A DNA stretch of 64,000 nucleotides from Rhipidocladum racemiflorum (GCA_036346355.1 CM070584.1:52411097-52475096), one strand, 5' to 3'. Shown: positions 23,001-34,568, counted from the stretch's first letter. Notes: generated by a model not told the origin, from the letters alone. Numbers and translations: made by a program.

Positions 23001-23616
23001 TTGAAGTCAGGTCTTTCTCCCTTCTGCACGTACTTTTCTTTGAGAGCCGACTTCCATGACTGAAATGAGAGTGCCATCTTCTTCAACGTATAATTCTTGG
23101 CCTTGTCTCCAAACCCTTGAGGAAATGTGAAATTTTCCAGAATATCTTGCCAGAGGAGGTCCTTGGTAGCTTGAGGAACTTCAGCCCATTTCTTGATGCT
23201 AATTGGGACGTGATCTCTTACGTGGTAACCACAGGCGTTGTTGAACGGCCCAACTGCTGAAAGAGGGGCAATCGGCTTCCCATCGTTGTCAATTTCGGTA
23301 AACACATGCTTTGTGGACGGCTTCTTGTTAGGTCCCCGATTCTTGGATTGGTTGCTCGATGTAACAGGCTTTAAATAAACAAACATATATATAACATGTC
23401 AGGGTGTATTCTAATAATGAATTGCGATTAATTAACATGCCCACAGGAATTATTTTCTTCTGACCATACCTCGGTGTTAACGGTGTCCACATTCTCGCCG
23501 GAACAGGTGTTACCGCCACAATGACTGTGAGGATAACCTTCATAGTCGGCGATGGAGTCTAACAGGAACTGTTCTTCCTCGTCGAAATTAGGGTCACCAC
23601 GTGTTGGTTGTGCCAT
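20089..23616 (-). pseudogene. CACTA second gene (TnpA-like) with C-terminal Ulp1-type cysteine protease domain
   Basis: It is read on the minus strand from ATG 23616. Exon 1 (23616-23470) has the family start with EEEQFLLDSIADYEGYPHSH. Exon 2 begins at 23368 and contains the plant transposase (Ptta/En/Spm) region with KKWAEVPQATKDLLWQDI, interrupted by frameshifts near 22870 and 22650. It then passes into a Pro/Gln-rich stretch (about 21740-21950) and shifts frame again near 21565. Downstream exons encode MEIQRCRKQNIFNVGFLDP, then a C48 protease core with all key residues: His in YHWILLV, Asp in IVQDS and Cys in NLCGYYVC. The last introns are clean: 20622-20524 and 20351-20278, with the stop at 20089. 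The protease could cleave SUMO-like conjugates, but its role in CACTA is unknown. Confidence 0.8.
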
Positions 23617-23689
23617 CTATAAATGTTGATATAATGTAAACTTAAATTCGAAAACATCTATAACAACATATATATAGGTAAACATATAC

Positions 23690-24200
23690 CAACATGAGGA
23701 GGAAAGGGGACGTCGGTGAAAGAACTGAGCTAACGAGCCGAGCCGATCCATACACCATAGTTTAATTTAACATAGTTTAATTTAATATCATTTTATTTTT
23801 GGAATTGAGCTAACAAGCCGAGCCGAGCCGAGACGTCATTTTTAAAATTAACATAGTTTAATTTAATATCATTTTATTTTTGGAATTGAGCTAACGAGCC
23901 GAGCCGATCTTGCGCAAAATTCAATTTCAATATATATATGGTATTGAGCTAACGAGTCGATCTACCGCAAAATGTGCTTTATTTTTGGAATTGAGCTAAC
24001 GAGCCAAGCCGAGCCGAGACGTCATTTTTAAAATTAACATAGTTTAATTTAATATCATTTTATTTTTGGAATTGAGCTAACGAGCCGAGCCGATCTAGCG
24101 CAAAATTCAATTTTAATATATATATGGTATTGAGCTAACGAGCCGATCTACCGCAAAATGTGCTTTATTTTTGGAATTGAGCTAACGAGCCAAGCCGATC
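23690..24200. repeat. Tandem repeat, 186-bp unit with GAGCTAACGAGCCGAGCC core
   Basis: GGAATTGAGCTAAC occurs at 23801, 23882, 23987, 24068 and 24173. The spacing 23882-24068 and 23987-24173 shows a 186-bp tandem unit of about 2.5 copies, each holding two cores. It lies just upstream of the ATG of the TnpA-like gene, so it may be part of its promoter region. The equal period to the satellite at 1181 appears to be coincidence; the sequences are unrelated. Confidence 0.8.
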
Positions 24201-24208
24201 CATACACC

Positions 24209-24303
24209 ATCACCAACAACATACACACATATATATATATATATATATACAATGTCTCTCAATATATATACACAATACCAAATACCATACACCATCACCA
24301 ACA

Positions 24304-24351
<48 letters not shown>

Positions 24352-24425
24352 GCAATGTCTCTCAATATATATACACAATACCAAATACCAACATACCAAA
24401 TACCATACACCATCACCAACAACAT

Positions 24426-24456
<31 letters not shown>

Positions 24457-24960
24457 CACAATGTCTCTCAATATATATACACAATTAATACCAAATACCA
24501 ACATACCAAATACCATACACCATCACCAACAACATACACACACATACCAACATACCAAATACCATACATACCAAATACAATGTCTCTCAATATATATATG
24601 AACATACATACCAAATACCATACATACCAAATACCAACATACCAAATACAATGTCTCTCAATATATATATGAACATACATACCAAATACCATACATACCA
24701 ATTAATACCAACATACCAAATACAATGTCTCTCACCAAATACCATACATACCAACATACCAACATACCAACATACCAAATACCAACAATACCAACATACC
24801 AACATACCAAATACCAACAATACCAACAATACCAACATACCAACATACCAAATACCAACAATACCAACAATACCAACATACCAACATACCAAATACCAAC
24901 AATACCAACATACCAACATACCAAATACATATATGAGCATAATTAACAACATACATACCA
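24209..24960. repeat. Compound microsatellite with (CA)n, (TA)n and CATACCAA-type units
   Basis: Runs of (CA)n and (TA)n alternate with CAATGTCTCTCAATATATAT and then grade into many copies of ATACCAACAT and AATACCAACA to 24930. Long open frames on both strands here translate to Tyr/Ile/Thr/His or Cys/Val/Trp repeats and are not genes. Confidence 0.95.
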
Positions 24961-25234
24961 ACATATCAATAATACATATATGAAAATGCCTTGTGGACAT
25001 TTCATCGAACACCTTATGGGCGACTGTAACAGGAGGAGGTGGGGGGGTACACACAGCTATACCTACCTCCTCCGGGGTGGGGTGGCGCAGGCGGCGTCAG
25101 TGATGGCGGAGGCGTCCGGGCGGTGGCGGAGGCGCGGTGCACAGAGCGAGACGGCGTGAGCTGCAGGGCGCGCGGGACTTAGGAAAATTTGGAGGTTTGA
25201 CGATGGGAGAGAGCGCGAGCGTGTATAAAGGCAG

Positions 25235-25555
25235 CCACCTCTACAAGCGGTTCTTAATACAAACCGCTTGTAAAAGTGAGATCTACAAGCGGTTCTTAAT
25301 ACAAACCGCTTCTAAACTGTTCTACAAGCGGTTCGTAATACAACCCGCTTGTAAAGAGATCTCTACAAGCGGTTCTAATTAATAACCGCTTGTAAGAGAG
25401 ATCTCTACAAGCGGTTCTAATTAATAACCGCTTGTAGAAGCTCTCTCTACAAGCGGTTATTAATTGGAACCGCTTGTAGAGATATCTCTACAAGCGGTTA
25501 TTAATACAAACCGCTTGTAGAAGCCATCTCAGCGGTTATAATTGGAACCGATACA
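25235..25555. repeat. Internal block of CACTA-type ACAAGCGGTT repeats
   Basis: At least seven head-to-head pairs of CTACAAGCGGTT and AACCGCTTGTA occur in the middle of the element, between the two genes. The motif is the same as in both subterminal blocks. It is preceded by a GC-rich stretch (25030-25210) and lies about 1.6 kb upstream of the TnpA-like gene and beyond the 3' end of the TNP2 gene. It could be a regulatory region of the downstream gene or a relic end of a second, nested CACTA copy. No CACTA terminus is visible beside it. Confidence 0.8.
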
Positions 25556-25682
25556 TACTACTTAAAAGAGTGTGTTGCCCATTACGGTTAACAAGAACTC
25601 TCCTCTCCCCCCTGGCTAGCGCGGGCGCTTGAGTGCAGGCTCGAGGTCGCCCTTTCGAGCCCCACTCGCTCCCCGCCGGCCA

Positions 25683-26080
25683 TTCTTTTTCTTTTAAACC
25701 TTTTTTTGTACTTTCTTTACCTTTCATTTTTCTTACTTTCTTTACCTTTTTTTACTTTCTTTACCTTTCTTTTTTACTTTCTTTACCTTTATTTTTGTTG
25801 ATATTCTTCATTTATATTCTTTTTTTTTAGTTTCTTTACCTTTCTTTTTTTTTTTACTTTCTTTATTCTTTATTCCATAAGGTTTATTTCTTTATTGTTT
25901 TTGTTTATATTCTTCATTTGTTAAACCTTTCTCTTTTTTTACTTTCTTTACCTTTCTTTTTTTTATTTTCTTTATTTCTTTATTGTTTTTTGTTTATATT
26001 CTTCATTTGTTAAACCTTTCTATTTTTTTTTACTTTCTTTACCTTTCTTTTTTGTTTACTTCTTGAGGTTTATATTTTTT
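25683..26080. repeat. Pyrimidine-rich low-complexity tract (TTTACTTTCTTTACC type)
   Basis: Roughly 400 bases are composed of TTTCTTTACCTTTC variants with TTTATATTCTTCATTTG interspersed. It is strongly strand-asymmetric (T and C on plus). No gene is present. Confidence 0.85.
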
Positions 26081-26340
26081 ATTTATTTATTGTTTATTCC
26101 ACAAGGGGGACTTCGACCCCGGGCCAGGCAGCTACCCTGCGCGTGACGCCCGTTTCATGAGGTTTATTTCAAATAAACACGTACAGTATAAGACACGTCT
26201 AAAAATGATCACAAAAGTTCAAATAAATAAGTTCATACAGTAATACTACATTTTAAGTAGTACCATACTATGTCTTTACAAGTCTTCCTTCGTTATGATC
26301 GTGACGTATGTAAGCATCCAGTCTGTGTCATTCAGGAGGC

Positions 26341-29300
26341 TTATGTCAACATCCACCGCAAAGGAGGGAGCTCGTCGAATCGACTACAGTCTTCCTCATC
26401 TGTCACGTCCGCAACTCCAACAATCCGACGTTTGCCTTGGAGAACCACGTGTCGCTTTGGCTTATTGTTATTATTATCTTTCTGCTTCTTAGGCTTGCTT
26501 GACATGTCTATTACATAGAAGACCTGTCTCACATCATTTGCAAGGACGAACGGTTCACGCCTATAGCCGACTTGCGTGAGGTCAACGGTTGTCATGCCGT
26601 ATTTGTCGACCTTTACGCCGCTGAAGTCAGTTTGACCCATTGGCACTTAAATAGAGGGACCTTTAAAGGTCCATAGTCAAGCTCCCATATCTCTTCTATG
26701 AAACCATAATATGTGTCCACCTTTCCTTTGTTGTCTTCGGCATCTATACGGACACATTTATTACGATTGGTGCTCTTGTCATCCTGGATCTGGTGTAAAA
26801 TGTGTAACCATTTATCTCGTACCCCTTGAATGTCACGATTTCACTAGAAGGTCCGTGCCAATCGTTGCAATTGTTCATTGTCGACCCTTTGAAAAGGATA
26901 TAGTTTTGTAACCAAGCGCCGAAAGAATCCATGTGCTTGAGTGTTATCCAATCCTCGGACCTCCCAGGAATTCACGGCGTAGAATACTCTTGTGCTCAAC
27001 AACATACGGGCCACCACAGTTGATTGTTTCAAAACCGTGAAATGTGCTTGCTTAAATGTAAGAAGATCATTGCATGCAATTGCTTTCCTTCCTCTGTCCC
27101 TTTTCCCGTAGCTTTGCCCTCATGGCGTGATATAGGGACGCCGATCGGATTTAGATCATTAATGTAATCCACACAAAATTCAATCACCTCCTCTGTCCCA
27201 TAACCCTCGGCAATGCATCCTTCCTGACGAGAACGGTTCTGAACATACTTCTTTAGCACACTCATGTACCTCTCGAAGGGAACATGTTGTGCAGATACAC
27301 GGTCCGAGAATACCTATCTCTTTGACAAGGTGAGCAAAGTGAGATGAACCATAATATCAAAGAACGCAGGAGGAAATATCATCTCAAGACAAACCACACT
27401 TTGTACCACGTCATCCTACTGACTTACTTAGTTTACGGGTCGATGACCTTATGCCAAATCGCATTGAAAAAGAACACAGCTTTGTGATTATCTCCGTACC
27501 CACTCGGGAAGTATACCTCTTATAGCCACTGGAGCAATTGTGTCATCAACACAAGACAGTCATGGGATTTGGTGTACGATTTTATTCTCTTCGTGTTTAT
27601 GAGTCTCTTTACATTTGATGAGTATCCGGAAGGGACCTTCACACTATTCAGGCACTCTATCATGCTTTTTCTCTTCTTTGCTTAGAGTGTAGCTCGCAGG
27701 ATGTAGGTAATGTTGTCCTTTTTCTCTCTTTTCCTGATGTAGGTCGTTCCTCGGTTCCAAGAGTTTAAGGTCCTTCCGACCTTGCGGTGTATCTTTTGAT
27801 TGGCCATACATATCTATGTAGCCTAGCAGTGTTCAAGCAAACATTCTTCGTGATGTGCATGAAGTCAAGTGAGTGACGAACCTCCAAGACTTCCCAATAA
27901 GGCAAGTCCCAAAATACTGACTTCTTCTTCCACATTGGCGCTGACCATCCTCATTACGCATGAGTTTGCTTCGGGACCCTTTCCGAATACTACTTTGATT
28001 CTTTACCATAGCAAGTACATGTGGCCCAAGACGATCTTTGAGGCCTAGCACGAAGGTCTACTTGCCCGTTAAATTTCCTGCACTTCTTCCGCCATGGGTG
28101 ACTCGTAGGAAGAAACCTACGGTGGCCCATGTAGACAACCTTTCGAGAGTTTTTCGGTACATGCTGTCCGTTTCATCTAAGCATTGGACACAAGCTCTAT
28201 ATCCTTTGATAGTTTGGCCAGACAGTTACCGAGAGCAGGCGATCGTTGATTGTTACAAATAACAATGCACGTAAGGTGAAATACTCCCTTTTGTACTCAT
28301 CCCATACCCGTGCACCATCCTCCCACAACGTCACAAGATCTGCAACCAATGGTTTCAGGTAGACATCGATGTCATTTCCAGGTTGCTTGGGGCCTTGGAT
28401 CAACAACGGCATCATGATGTACTTTCGCTTCATGCACAGCCATGGAGGAATGTTATACATACATAGTGTAACAGGCCAGGTGCTATGGTTGCTGCTCAAC
28501 TCTCCGAAAGGATTCATCCCATCGGTACTTAACCCAAACCTTATGTTTCTCACCTCTTGTGCGAAGTTTGGGTACGTCCGATCGACTTTCCTCCACTGTG
28601 ATCCATCTGCAGGGTGTCTAAGCATACCGTCATCTTTACGCTCTTCTTTGTGCCAACGCATCATCTGGGCATGCGCTTTGTTAGCAAACATACGCTTCAA
28701 TCGGGGAATCACTGGGAAATACCACAACACTTTAGCTGGAGGTCTCTTCTTCTTACGCTCCCCATCTATTTCACCTGGATCATCTCTCTTCACCTTATAC
28801 CGTGATTCTTTGCACACTGGACAAACATCCAAATTGGCATACGCATTGCGTCTGAGGATGCAATCGTTACGGCATGCGTGCATCTTACAGACTTTCAGTC
28901 CCAAAGGATGACGACTTCCTTTGCTTCATATGTAGATTCAGGCAGAGTGTTATCTTCTGGAAGCAACTTCTTTATGAGTGTCAACAACTCATCGAATCCC
29001 TTATCTGACACACTATTTGTGGCCTTCCATTGCATAAGTTCAAGTGTGGTACGCAACTTCTTGTGGTCCTGGCCACAATTTGGGTATAAAGGAGTTCTGT
29101 GGTCCTCTAACATGCGCTGGAATTTCTCGAACTGTCTTTCATCTGTGTAGTCTCCTCACATCCACGCAAAGATCTGGTCCAGCTCATCATCACCAAAGTC
29201 ACTGAGTGTACCTCCCACGGAATAGCATTGCGTGGCATCCGAGATATTTTTGAATCCCTCTTCTTCTTCCTCGTCTTCTTCCTCGTCTTCCTCGTCTTCG

Positions 29301-29527
29301 CCATGGTTGGTCCAACGTTCATAGTTTGGCATGAAACCTCTCATCATCAAATGGTTCATAACCTGCCATCGCTGTGAGTGCTCCTTCTCGTTCTTGCAAT
29401 CTACGCACGGACAACATATGAAGCTGCCTGGAGGCAGGAATGCAATGGCCGCATCGAGAAAAGCCTGCACGCCATCAATGAACTCTCTCGATCAACGGTC
29501 CGCATTGTACATCCATTGCCGGTTCAT
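26341..29527 (-). pseudogene. CACTA TNP2-type transposase, decayed
   Basis: It is read on the minus strand from ATG 29527. The transposase-associated N-terminal domain comes first (MNRQWMYNADR, then after a premature TGA at 29492-29494 EFIDGVQAFLDAAI), with CPCVDCKN and an acidic run. A Cys/His-rich linker with CKMHACRNDCILRR and CPVCKESRYK follows, then the TNP2 core (FPVIPRLKRMFAN, HPADGSQWRKVD, RFGLSTDGMNPFG). Downstream are a DUF4218-like part (KKYVQNRSRQEGCIAEGYGTEEVIEF region, 27265-27029) and a DUF4216-like tail (FKGYEINGYTFYT, VGYRREPFVLANDVRQVFYV, 26930-26341). Several frameshifts break the frame, notably near 28900 and between 28050 and 27300. In active elements this protein catalyses excision and insertion. 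Gene length and domain order are complete, but it cannot be translated. Confidence 0.85.
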
Positions 29528-30069
29528 CTACAATAAAGTAATAATTTCATATATTTTTTTCTTCTCCAAGAAAAACAACCCCACCTACACCTTCATGCAA
29601 TTAAAGATCTACCTTTCTAAATTTTTTTTATCCCTTTCTACCTTTCTAATTATTTTTATCCTTATTTTATTTTATACACTACTAATTACTTCATTGCAAT
29701 GTCATATTTTGAACTAGATCACCATACATCTTCATACCATAACAACAACAAGCATACAAAATAAATTTTGGGGAACAACTTCATACCATACACATTTCAA
29801 CATGTTCTACCTAGCAAAGCAACACATTTCAACATGAATAAATCATGATTTCTCCACATCCAATGCATAAAAACAGCAATATGTAGGTGAGAAAGATGCT
29901 AACATGCTTTCTAATGACCTTAAAACACTTAATTTGAAGCTAAATCACCAGCAATTTCAAAACAAAAATTTGGGCAGCACCTCCCGGAAGAACATGCTCG
30001 GCCCTTCTCTGTTCATCGATTGTTGGCTCGGGAGGAAGAAGAAGTTTAAAGTCTTGGGCGGGAGGGATT

Positions 30070-30435
30070 CTAGAAGCGGTTTCATATACAAACCGCTTCG
30101 AAGGTTGAGTTCTAGAAGCGGTTTGTATGTCAAACCGCTTCGACTTTAGAAGCGGTTTGACAAACAAACCGCTACTAAAACTAAGACTTCAGAAGCGGTT
30201 TTATACACGAACCGCTTCTAAATATAAATCTCTACAAGCGGTTGAGGTCTCAAACCGCTTGTGATAATTCATAAGCGGTTTGGAAAACGAACCGCTTGTG
30301 ATGCTTGTCAACACAAGCGGTTCGTATGACCAACCGCTTCTAGTGACCTCCTCCCGCCCGTTGCTCAGGAACCGCTTCTGGTGCGTGGGCCAGAACCGGT
30401 TCGCACCTAACCGCTTGTAATATACCGCTTGTGAT
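30070..30435. repeat. Right subterminal repeat block of the CACTA
   Basis: Copies of AGAAGCGGTT and ACAAGCGGTT with inverted partners occur through 30430, directly inside the right terminus. In the outer part the motif is CAAGCGGTT; toward the inside it is GAAGCGGTT, a subtype that is largely absent from the left block. Confidence 0.85.
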
Positions 30436-31110
30436 GCCCAGTTCTGTAGTAGTGTTTGTTCACGTGCTAAATGTTTTAAACTAACTTTGTTCACATAAAA
30501 CAGTCCTTTCAGGAGTACTCCACCCGTAAGTCAAATAGAATTTTTCTAACACTTCATGGTGTACTGAAAGAGGCAATGAAAGTAGGAGGAGGAAATAACT
30601 TCAAGATTCCACATATGAAGAAAGGGACCCTTGAGAGGCTGGGATGCCTTCCTTTGCAGATCAATTGCGAGCCATCATTGATAGCACATGCTATGACTAA
30701 GCTCGCCGAATAATTAGGAGAAATTATATGAGTAGTACGCTATTGATACTAGTAGTTGTGTGCAAGTATCTGCATGTAATTTCTCTTGTTTAAGCACTAC
30801 CGCATGTATCACTCCCAGAAAAGCATTCGGTATTCAAATGGCAAACAAAATAATCTGGTGCGATAAGGAATGCATGCAAGCATGCAGTGGACGGGTGCTG
30901 CGTTGAATGCATTCTTTAATCCGGTGCGATGAGGAACGCATGCAAGCATGCAGTGGATGGGTGCTCGGTTGCATGCGGTGGGAAAACGAAGCGTCTAGGA
31001 GTAATTAGGGGTATACTAGTCCAAAATGAGCTCCAAATGCTTCAACATCAAGTATTTGCATCCAAAGTGAAACCCCCTTAAACATCAAGTATTTGAAGAC
31101 TGAGGGAGTA

Positions 31111-32166
31111 GGCCTTACGTACGTACCGTATGGGAAGGAGAGAGAAGGAAGCGGGCTGGTTCTGGTTGGTGGGGCCGCATGTCAACCGGGCCCGCCTGGC
31201 ATTCTCAGAAGATTAGCATATTTATCTCCTTGCACACAGCGGTGAAGATGCATTAATTAGAGGAGTCAAATCAATTCAAAAGCCTTTGCAAAATTTTATA
31301 TAAAATTTATACATTAATTTTTTAGGTAAAAAAATGTAGTAAATAATTTTGTAAAAATTTGACAATCAAATCTGTTCAGAATTTCTTTTTCTGTCTTTAA
31401 TCCAATTGATGGTCTAAATTAAGTTAATATTTTGTGACAACTTTTTTCAAGATTTTTCCTGAACTGATCAACCTTGTATAAAATTTTTATATTTCTTGAG
31501 TAGTTATTTTCTAATAAATCTTTCAATATATTTTTAAAATTTTCATATTTTTAGTTATTGAATTTTAAAAGGCAGTAAACTTAAATATAAACTTTTTTAT
31601 ATTTTTTAAAATAGGTCAGAATTACTATGAGGAGTGTTTAGTTAGATTCATATAAAGTTCTAAAAATTTTATAAGATTCGACTTGCATCTGCATTTATTA
31701 AAAATCCATTGTTTTTAAATCCTTATCTTCAAAGAAATGCTTTCACACTTTTTTTTGACTTAGGTAAAAGCAATTCTAGATTTTTTACTTTTGTGTGAGT
31801 TTTTATTGCCATTTTGCTTTTACTTTATTATATTTTATATTTTACTATTTCACATATTTATTTTTCTTTTAGAACAAAATCCAAAAACAAGAAATAAAAA
31901 CCGGAAATTCAAAATTGAACACAAGAAAATTTTTGAGATGTGCATCTTTATCCAGAAAAACTAACCTACGGTATACCGTAGGAACGGTACAACTCTGAAA
32001 CTCATGAAACTTGTGAATTTTTACATTGAAACTTATGAAACTTAGCACTAAAAACTGATGAAATATGAAACTTATGAAACTAAACACTGAAACTCATGAA
32101 ACAAACACTGAAACTGGTAAGTTTTATAAGTTTCACGGCTATACCGTTGGAACGGTATACCGTTCC
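31111..32166. other. AT-rich host sequence with a small element-like repeat
   Basis: The first ~35 bases continue the host module interrupted by the mariner element. From 31240 the DNA is very AT-rich with no supported gene. At 31970-32160 a stretch of GAAACTTATGAAACT repeats is bracketed by ACGGTATACCGTAGGAACGG on the left and CCGTTGGAACGGTATACCGT on the right, which together look like the ends of a small element. No target duplication was found. Confidence 0.4.
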
Positions 32167-32872
32167 CTAGTCTCCCTCATCTTTATTTAGTGCCACTTTT
32201 GGGATGTTACAGTCTTGAGCTTGTGCTAATGGAGGTGGTCGAGCCTGAATCGTGTTCGATCGGACCCAGTACAGTTTGCAAAGCCATATGATAGCTACTA
32301 TGATGACAACCGCAAGTGCTACCGCAACATACCCTTGTAGGAATGTTACAGCTGCTTCTAATGCAGCTAGGGCTACCAGCACTACCTGGAGGTAATCAGG
32401 TAAGCACCAAGCCTCACGAATTTCTTGACAATGTTGTCCATTGCTTGTGCATCTGTGGTAGCTAGTGGCACTGAGCAGATAAGCACCATGAGGAGGCCAG
32501 TCATGTTGGCATACGCGATGAAAGCTTCAGCTGCCCTAAGGCTTGATGCTCCTAGCTACTGACAGTGCTTCGATCCCTTGCTGATGGCAGTACCGCCCGC
32601 TCTTGGAGTTGACAAAGAGCGCCGCCGACAAACCTGAAGAACGTGGATTGTGTCAGTTCTGATGAGATGTCGAAAAAGAATGCGAGGTCGTTGCCGTGAG
32701 TAGTAACGCCAATTACCCTCCTCAAATTCGTCCGAGTGAGCGATGTAGATGACGAAAAGCAGTAGGAACTCCAGCGCCTATGCCGGGCTTGCTAGAGCGA
32801 TGTAGGCGGTGCTGAGGATTGCCACAAGGCTAGCTAGCTAATGGCTGGAATATAAGAGTTAGGAGATTGGAA
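32167..32872 (-). pseudogene. Gene Z: decayed multi-pass membrane protein
   Basis: Read on the minus strand, this region gives membrane-protein-like stretches that need frame changes: LAFFFDISSELTQSTFF, then FVGGALFVNSKSGRY, then AAEAFIAYANMTGLLMVLICS and NIVKKFVRLGAYLI, and finally an open 72-codon segment (32382-32167) with two hydrophobic helices (VALAALEAAVTFLQGYVAVA and VVIIVAIIWLCKLYW) and a polar tail. At least three frameshifts or stops separate these parts. Its neighbours are X, Y and W, which are also multi-helix proteins of unknown role, so it is probably another member of that cluster. I do not recognise a named family. Confidence 0.55.
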
Positions 32873-33006
32873 TGTTAGATGGGGCCATGGAGGCACCATA
32901 GACTGAACACAGCACTTGATACGGAGAACAAAATTACATTACCAAGAAAGGCTACATCGAAGCAACATATATGGAACAGGAATTTCGGACATTTTACTAT
33001 ATGAAT

Positions 33007-34000
33007 TGTTAGAAATAAAGGCACATTTAGGTTTAAATTAATCCAAAGGTAAATCATGAACAACATGTGAATGACGATCGGTAACGAATAACAGGAGCAT
33101 ACCATAGATGCATATGCTAGAAGACTACACATATATCCATCTAATGTGCTCACAATCAACAGGTTGAAAATAAACAGTAGAAACATTGTAACGTCTTGTT
33201 AGGTAATGCGATGGAGCGAAGAGTCGTTGTAGCAGCGTCTGATCTTGAGGCGGAAGCGACGCAGACGGCGCGATGCGGCAGCGGCCGCTCCTGAACGACG
33301 AGGAAGACGAGCCGTGACGGTGACGTGGAAGCAGTCGCGCTAAGCGCTTCCCAAAAACTTGATTCGTCCTCTCCCGGTGCAAGAACGCGAGGACGGACGG
33401 TTTCGGAGACCTGCTTTCCCGTGCATTTGGTGCACGCCGCGCGTCACGGGGCGAAGCGAACTAGATGACGCGTGAGGAAATTGGCAAAACGCTAGGGCGC
33501 AGAAAACTCTATCTCTCCCAGATGACAGCGACGCAGTATATAAAGGAGCAGCCTGGTAACAGTCCGTAACCGAACACGACTCGAGAACGTGCCACGATCG
33601 GAGTCCATTACGGATACATTCACGGTGTCCTTATCTCATACTACAACCGCGATTCCGAGTAACAAAAGAGTAATCTGCAAAAGGAGGATGCGCCTACGCA
33701 AAGCCCTGGACCGGATTTCGGCGGACCATTCACGCAGTGTCAGACGCCCGCCGCCTGCCGTTCGCGTTCGAGCCCGCCGGCCAGCGAGGCGAGGCGAGGC
33801 GAGCGCGCGCGCGTGTTTCTCCCTTTCTCCACATGGTTCTACCATGGTGAAGCACACTCTACTATTTAAACTAGTGTTCACCACTTTAGGGTAGCAATGT
33901 GGTACTATTGCTAGTACACATGCTCCTCATGAGGTGGGCCTTTGAGATTTTCTAGGATTTATTGTCTCAATTAAATGGGCTTGGCCCAAATAATCCAACA
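33007..34000 (-). repeat. 3' LTR of Copia element 2
   Basis: This LTR is 994 bp with TG...CA ends in minus orientation. It is longer than its partner because of several small insertions in the GC-rich middle (33220-33480 and 33780-33820). Confidence 0.92.
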
Positions 34001-34568
34001 ATCCCCCACCAGATCTCAAAGCCCCACTGACAGTCTTGCCTGTTCCCAAAGCTGTTAATATACCAGCATTTCAGTGACAATGGACTATGCCTTGAATTGC
34101 ACCTAGGACTCCAAAGTACACTCAGCCACAACTTGAACAATGGACTAAGCCTTGAATTGCAAGTTTTGTGCGACTGAGTTTCATTTAAAGCCTTAGCTGA
34201 TACTAGGCTGCCAATAGGCTTCCCCTCGGGTGGAGCATATAAGTCGTACTCCATGGTCTCTTCCTGAGCTTACTAGAGATTACCCAAGTCTCATAGACTG
34301 CGACTTTCAACAGTCAATCTCATATAGGTGTGTTCTTTCAAGATGCTCTGTAGGATGACATCTTCGCTAAATAAAGCCAACAGAACACATTAAGGCAAAA
34401 GCCAACCTGCCATCTGATTTGAGAGTATTGCATCTTCACTTGGAACTAGTTAGAAAATTACTCTCCTCCAGTTAACCAAGAGCTTGTTTTTCCTGTGTCC
34501 TAATTCACGGGATCTCCGATCACATAGGTTGGGTTACCGCTATGGTATAACTCACATGGGTCTCATGC

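Larger units (their letters stand above)
19454..30454 (-). mobile_element. CACTA (En/Spm-type) transposon, 11,001 bp
   Basis: Both ends carry CACTACTACAGAAC as part of a ~31-bp terminal inverted repeat with two mismatches, and the element is flanked by a 3-bp duplication TTT (19451-19453 and 30455-30457), the hallmark of CACTA. Subterminal regions are packed with direct and inverted copies of ACAAGCGGTT. Two minus-strand genes lie inside: a TNP2-type transposase (26341-29527) and a second gene with a Ulp1-like protease domain (20089-23616). Both have stops or frameshifts. It sits in the intron of a mariner transposase, so it is younger than that element. The long 24-26 kb middle is microsatellite and low-complexity DNA. 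Confidence 0.95.
18375..30713 (+). pseudogene. Mariner (DD39D) transposase, N-terminus missing, exons split by the CACTA
   Basis: The product cuts and pastes mariner DNA at TA sites in the nucleus. Exon 1 runs from about 18375 to 19424 and exon 2 from 30504 to 30713, joined across a GT-AG intron that now contains the 11-kb CACTA. The joint reads VQQ|SFQEYSTRK, matching the family. A helix-turn-helix remnant (TREVAQLFEVGIQTVQRIW) opens the frame. The catalytic Asp residues are in YIDEKWF, IQQDNAPSH and NVLDLGFF, and I count 39 residues between the second and third, as in plant DD39D elements. There is no internal stop in either exon. Roughly the first 100 residues of a usual plant MLE transposase are absent, so it is probably inactive. 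Confidence 0.85.
18375..31108 (+). mobile_element. 5'-truncated Tc1/mariner-like element holding a nested CACTA
   Basis: The right end is clear: a terminal repeat ending TGAGGGAG at 31108, followed by TA (31109-31110) and host sequence GGCCTTACGTACG. The same host sequence without an insertion occurs at 42084-42100 and, inverted, near 61770-61785, which fixes the insertion point. The left terminal repeat is missing; the transposase starts in mid-domain directly against the Y stub. Without the CACTA insertion the remaining mariner part is about 1.7 kb. The 3' part contains a direct duplication of about 66 bases (30853 and 30919) with GCATGCAAGCATGC palindromes. Confidence 0.85.

Noticed and set aside
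24158..25054. Several overlapping open frames of 70-155 codons on both strands
   Set aside because: They are translations of (CA)n, (TA)n and ATACCAACAT microsatellites.
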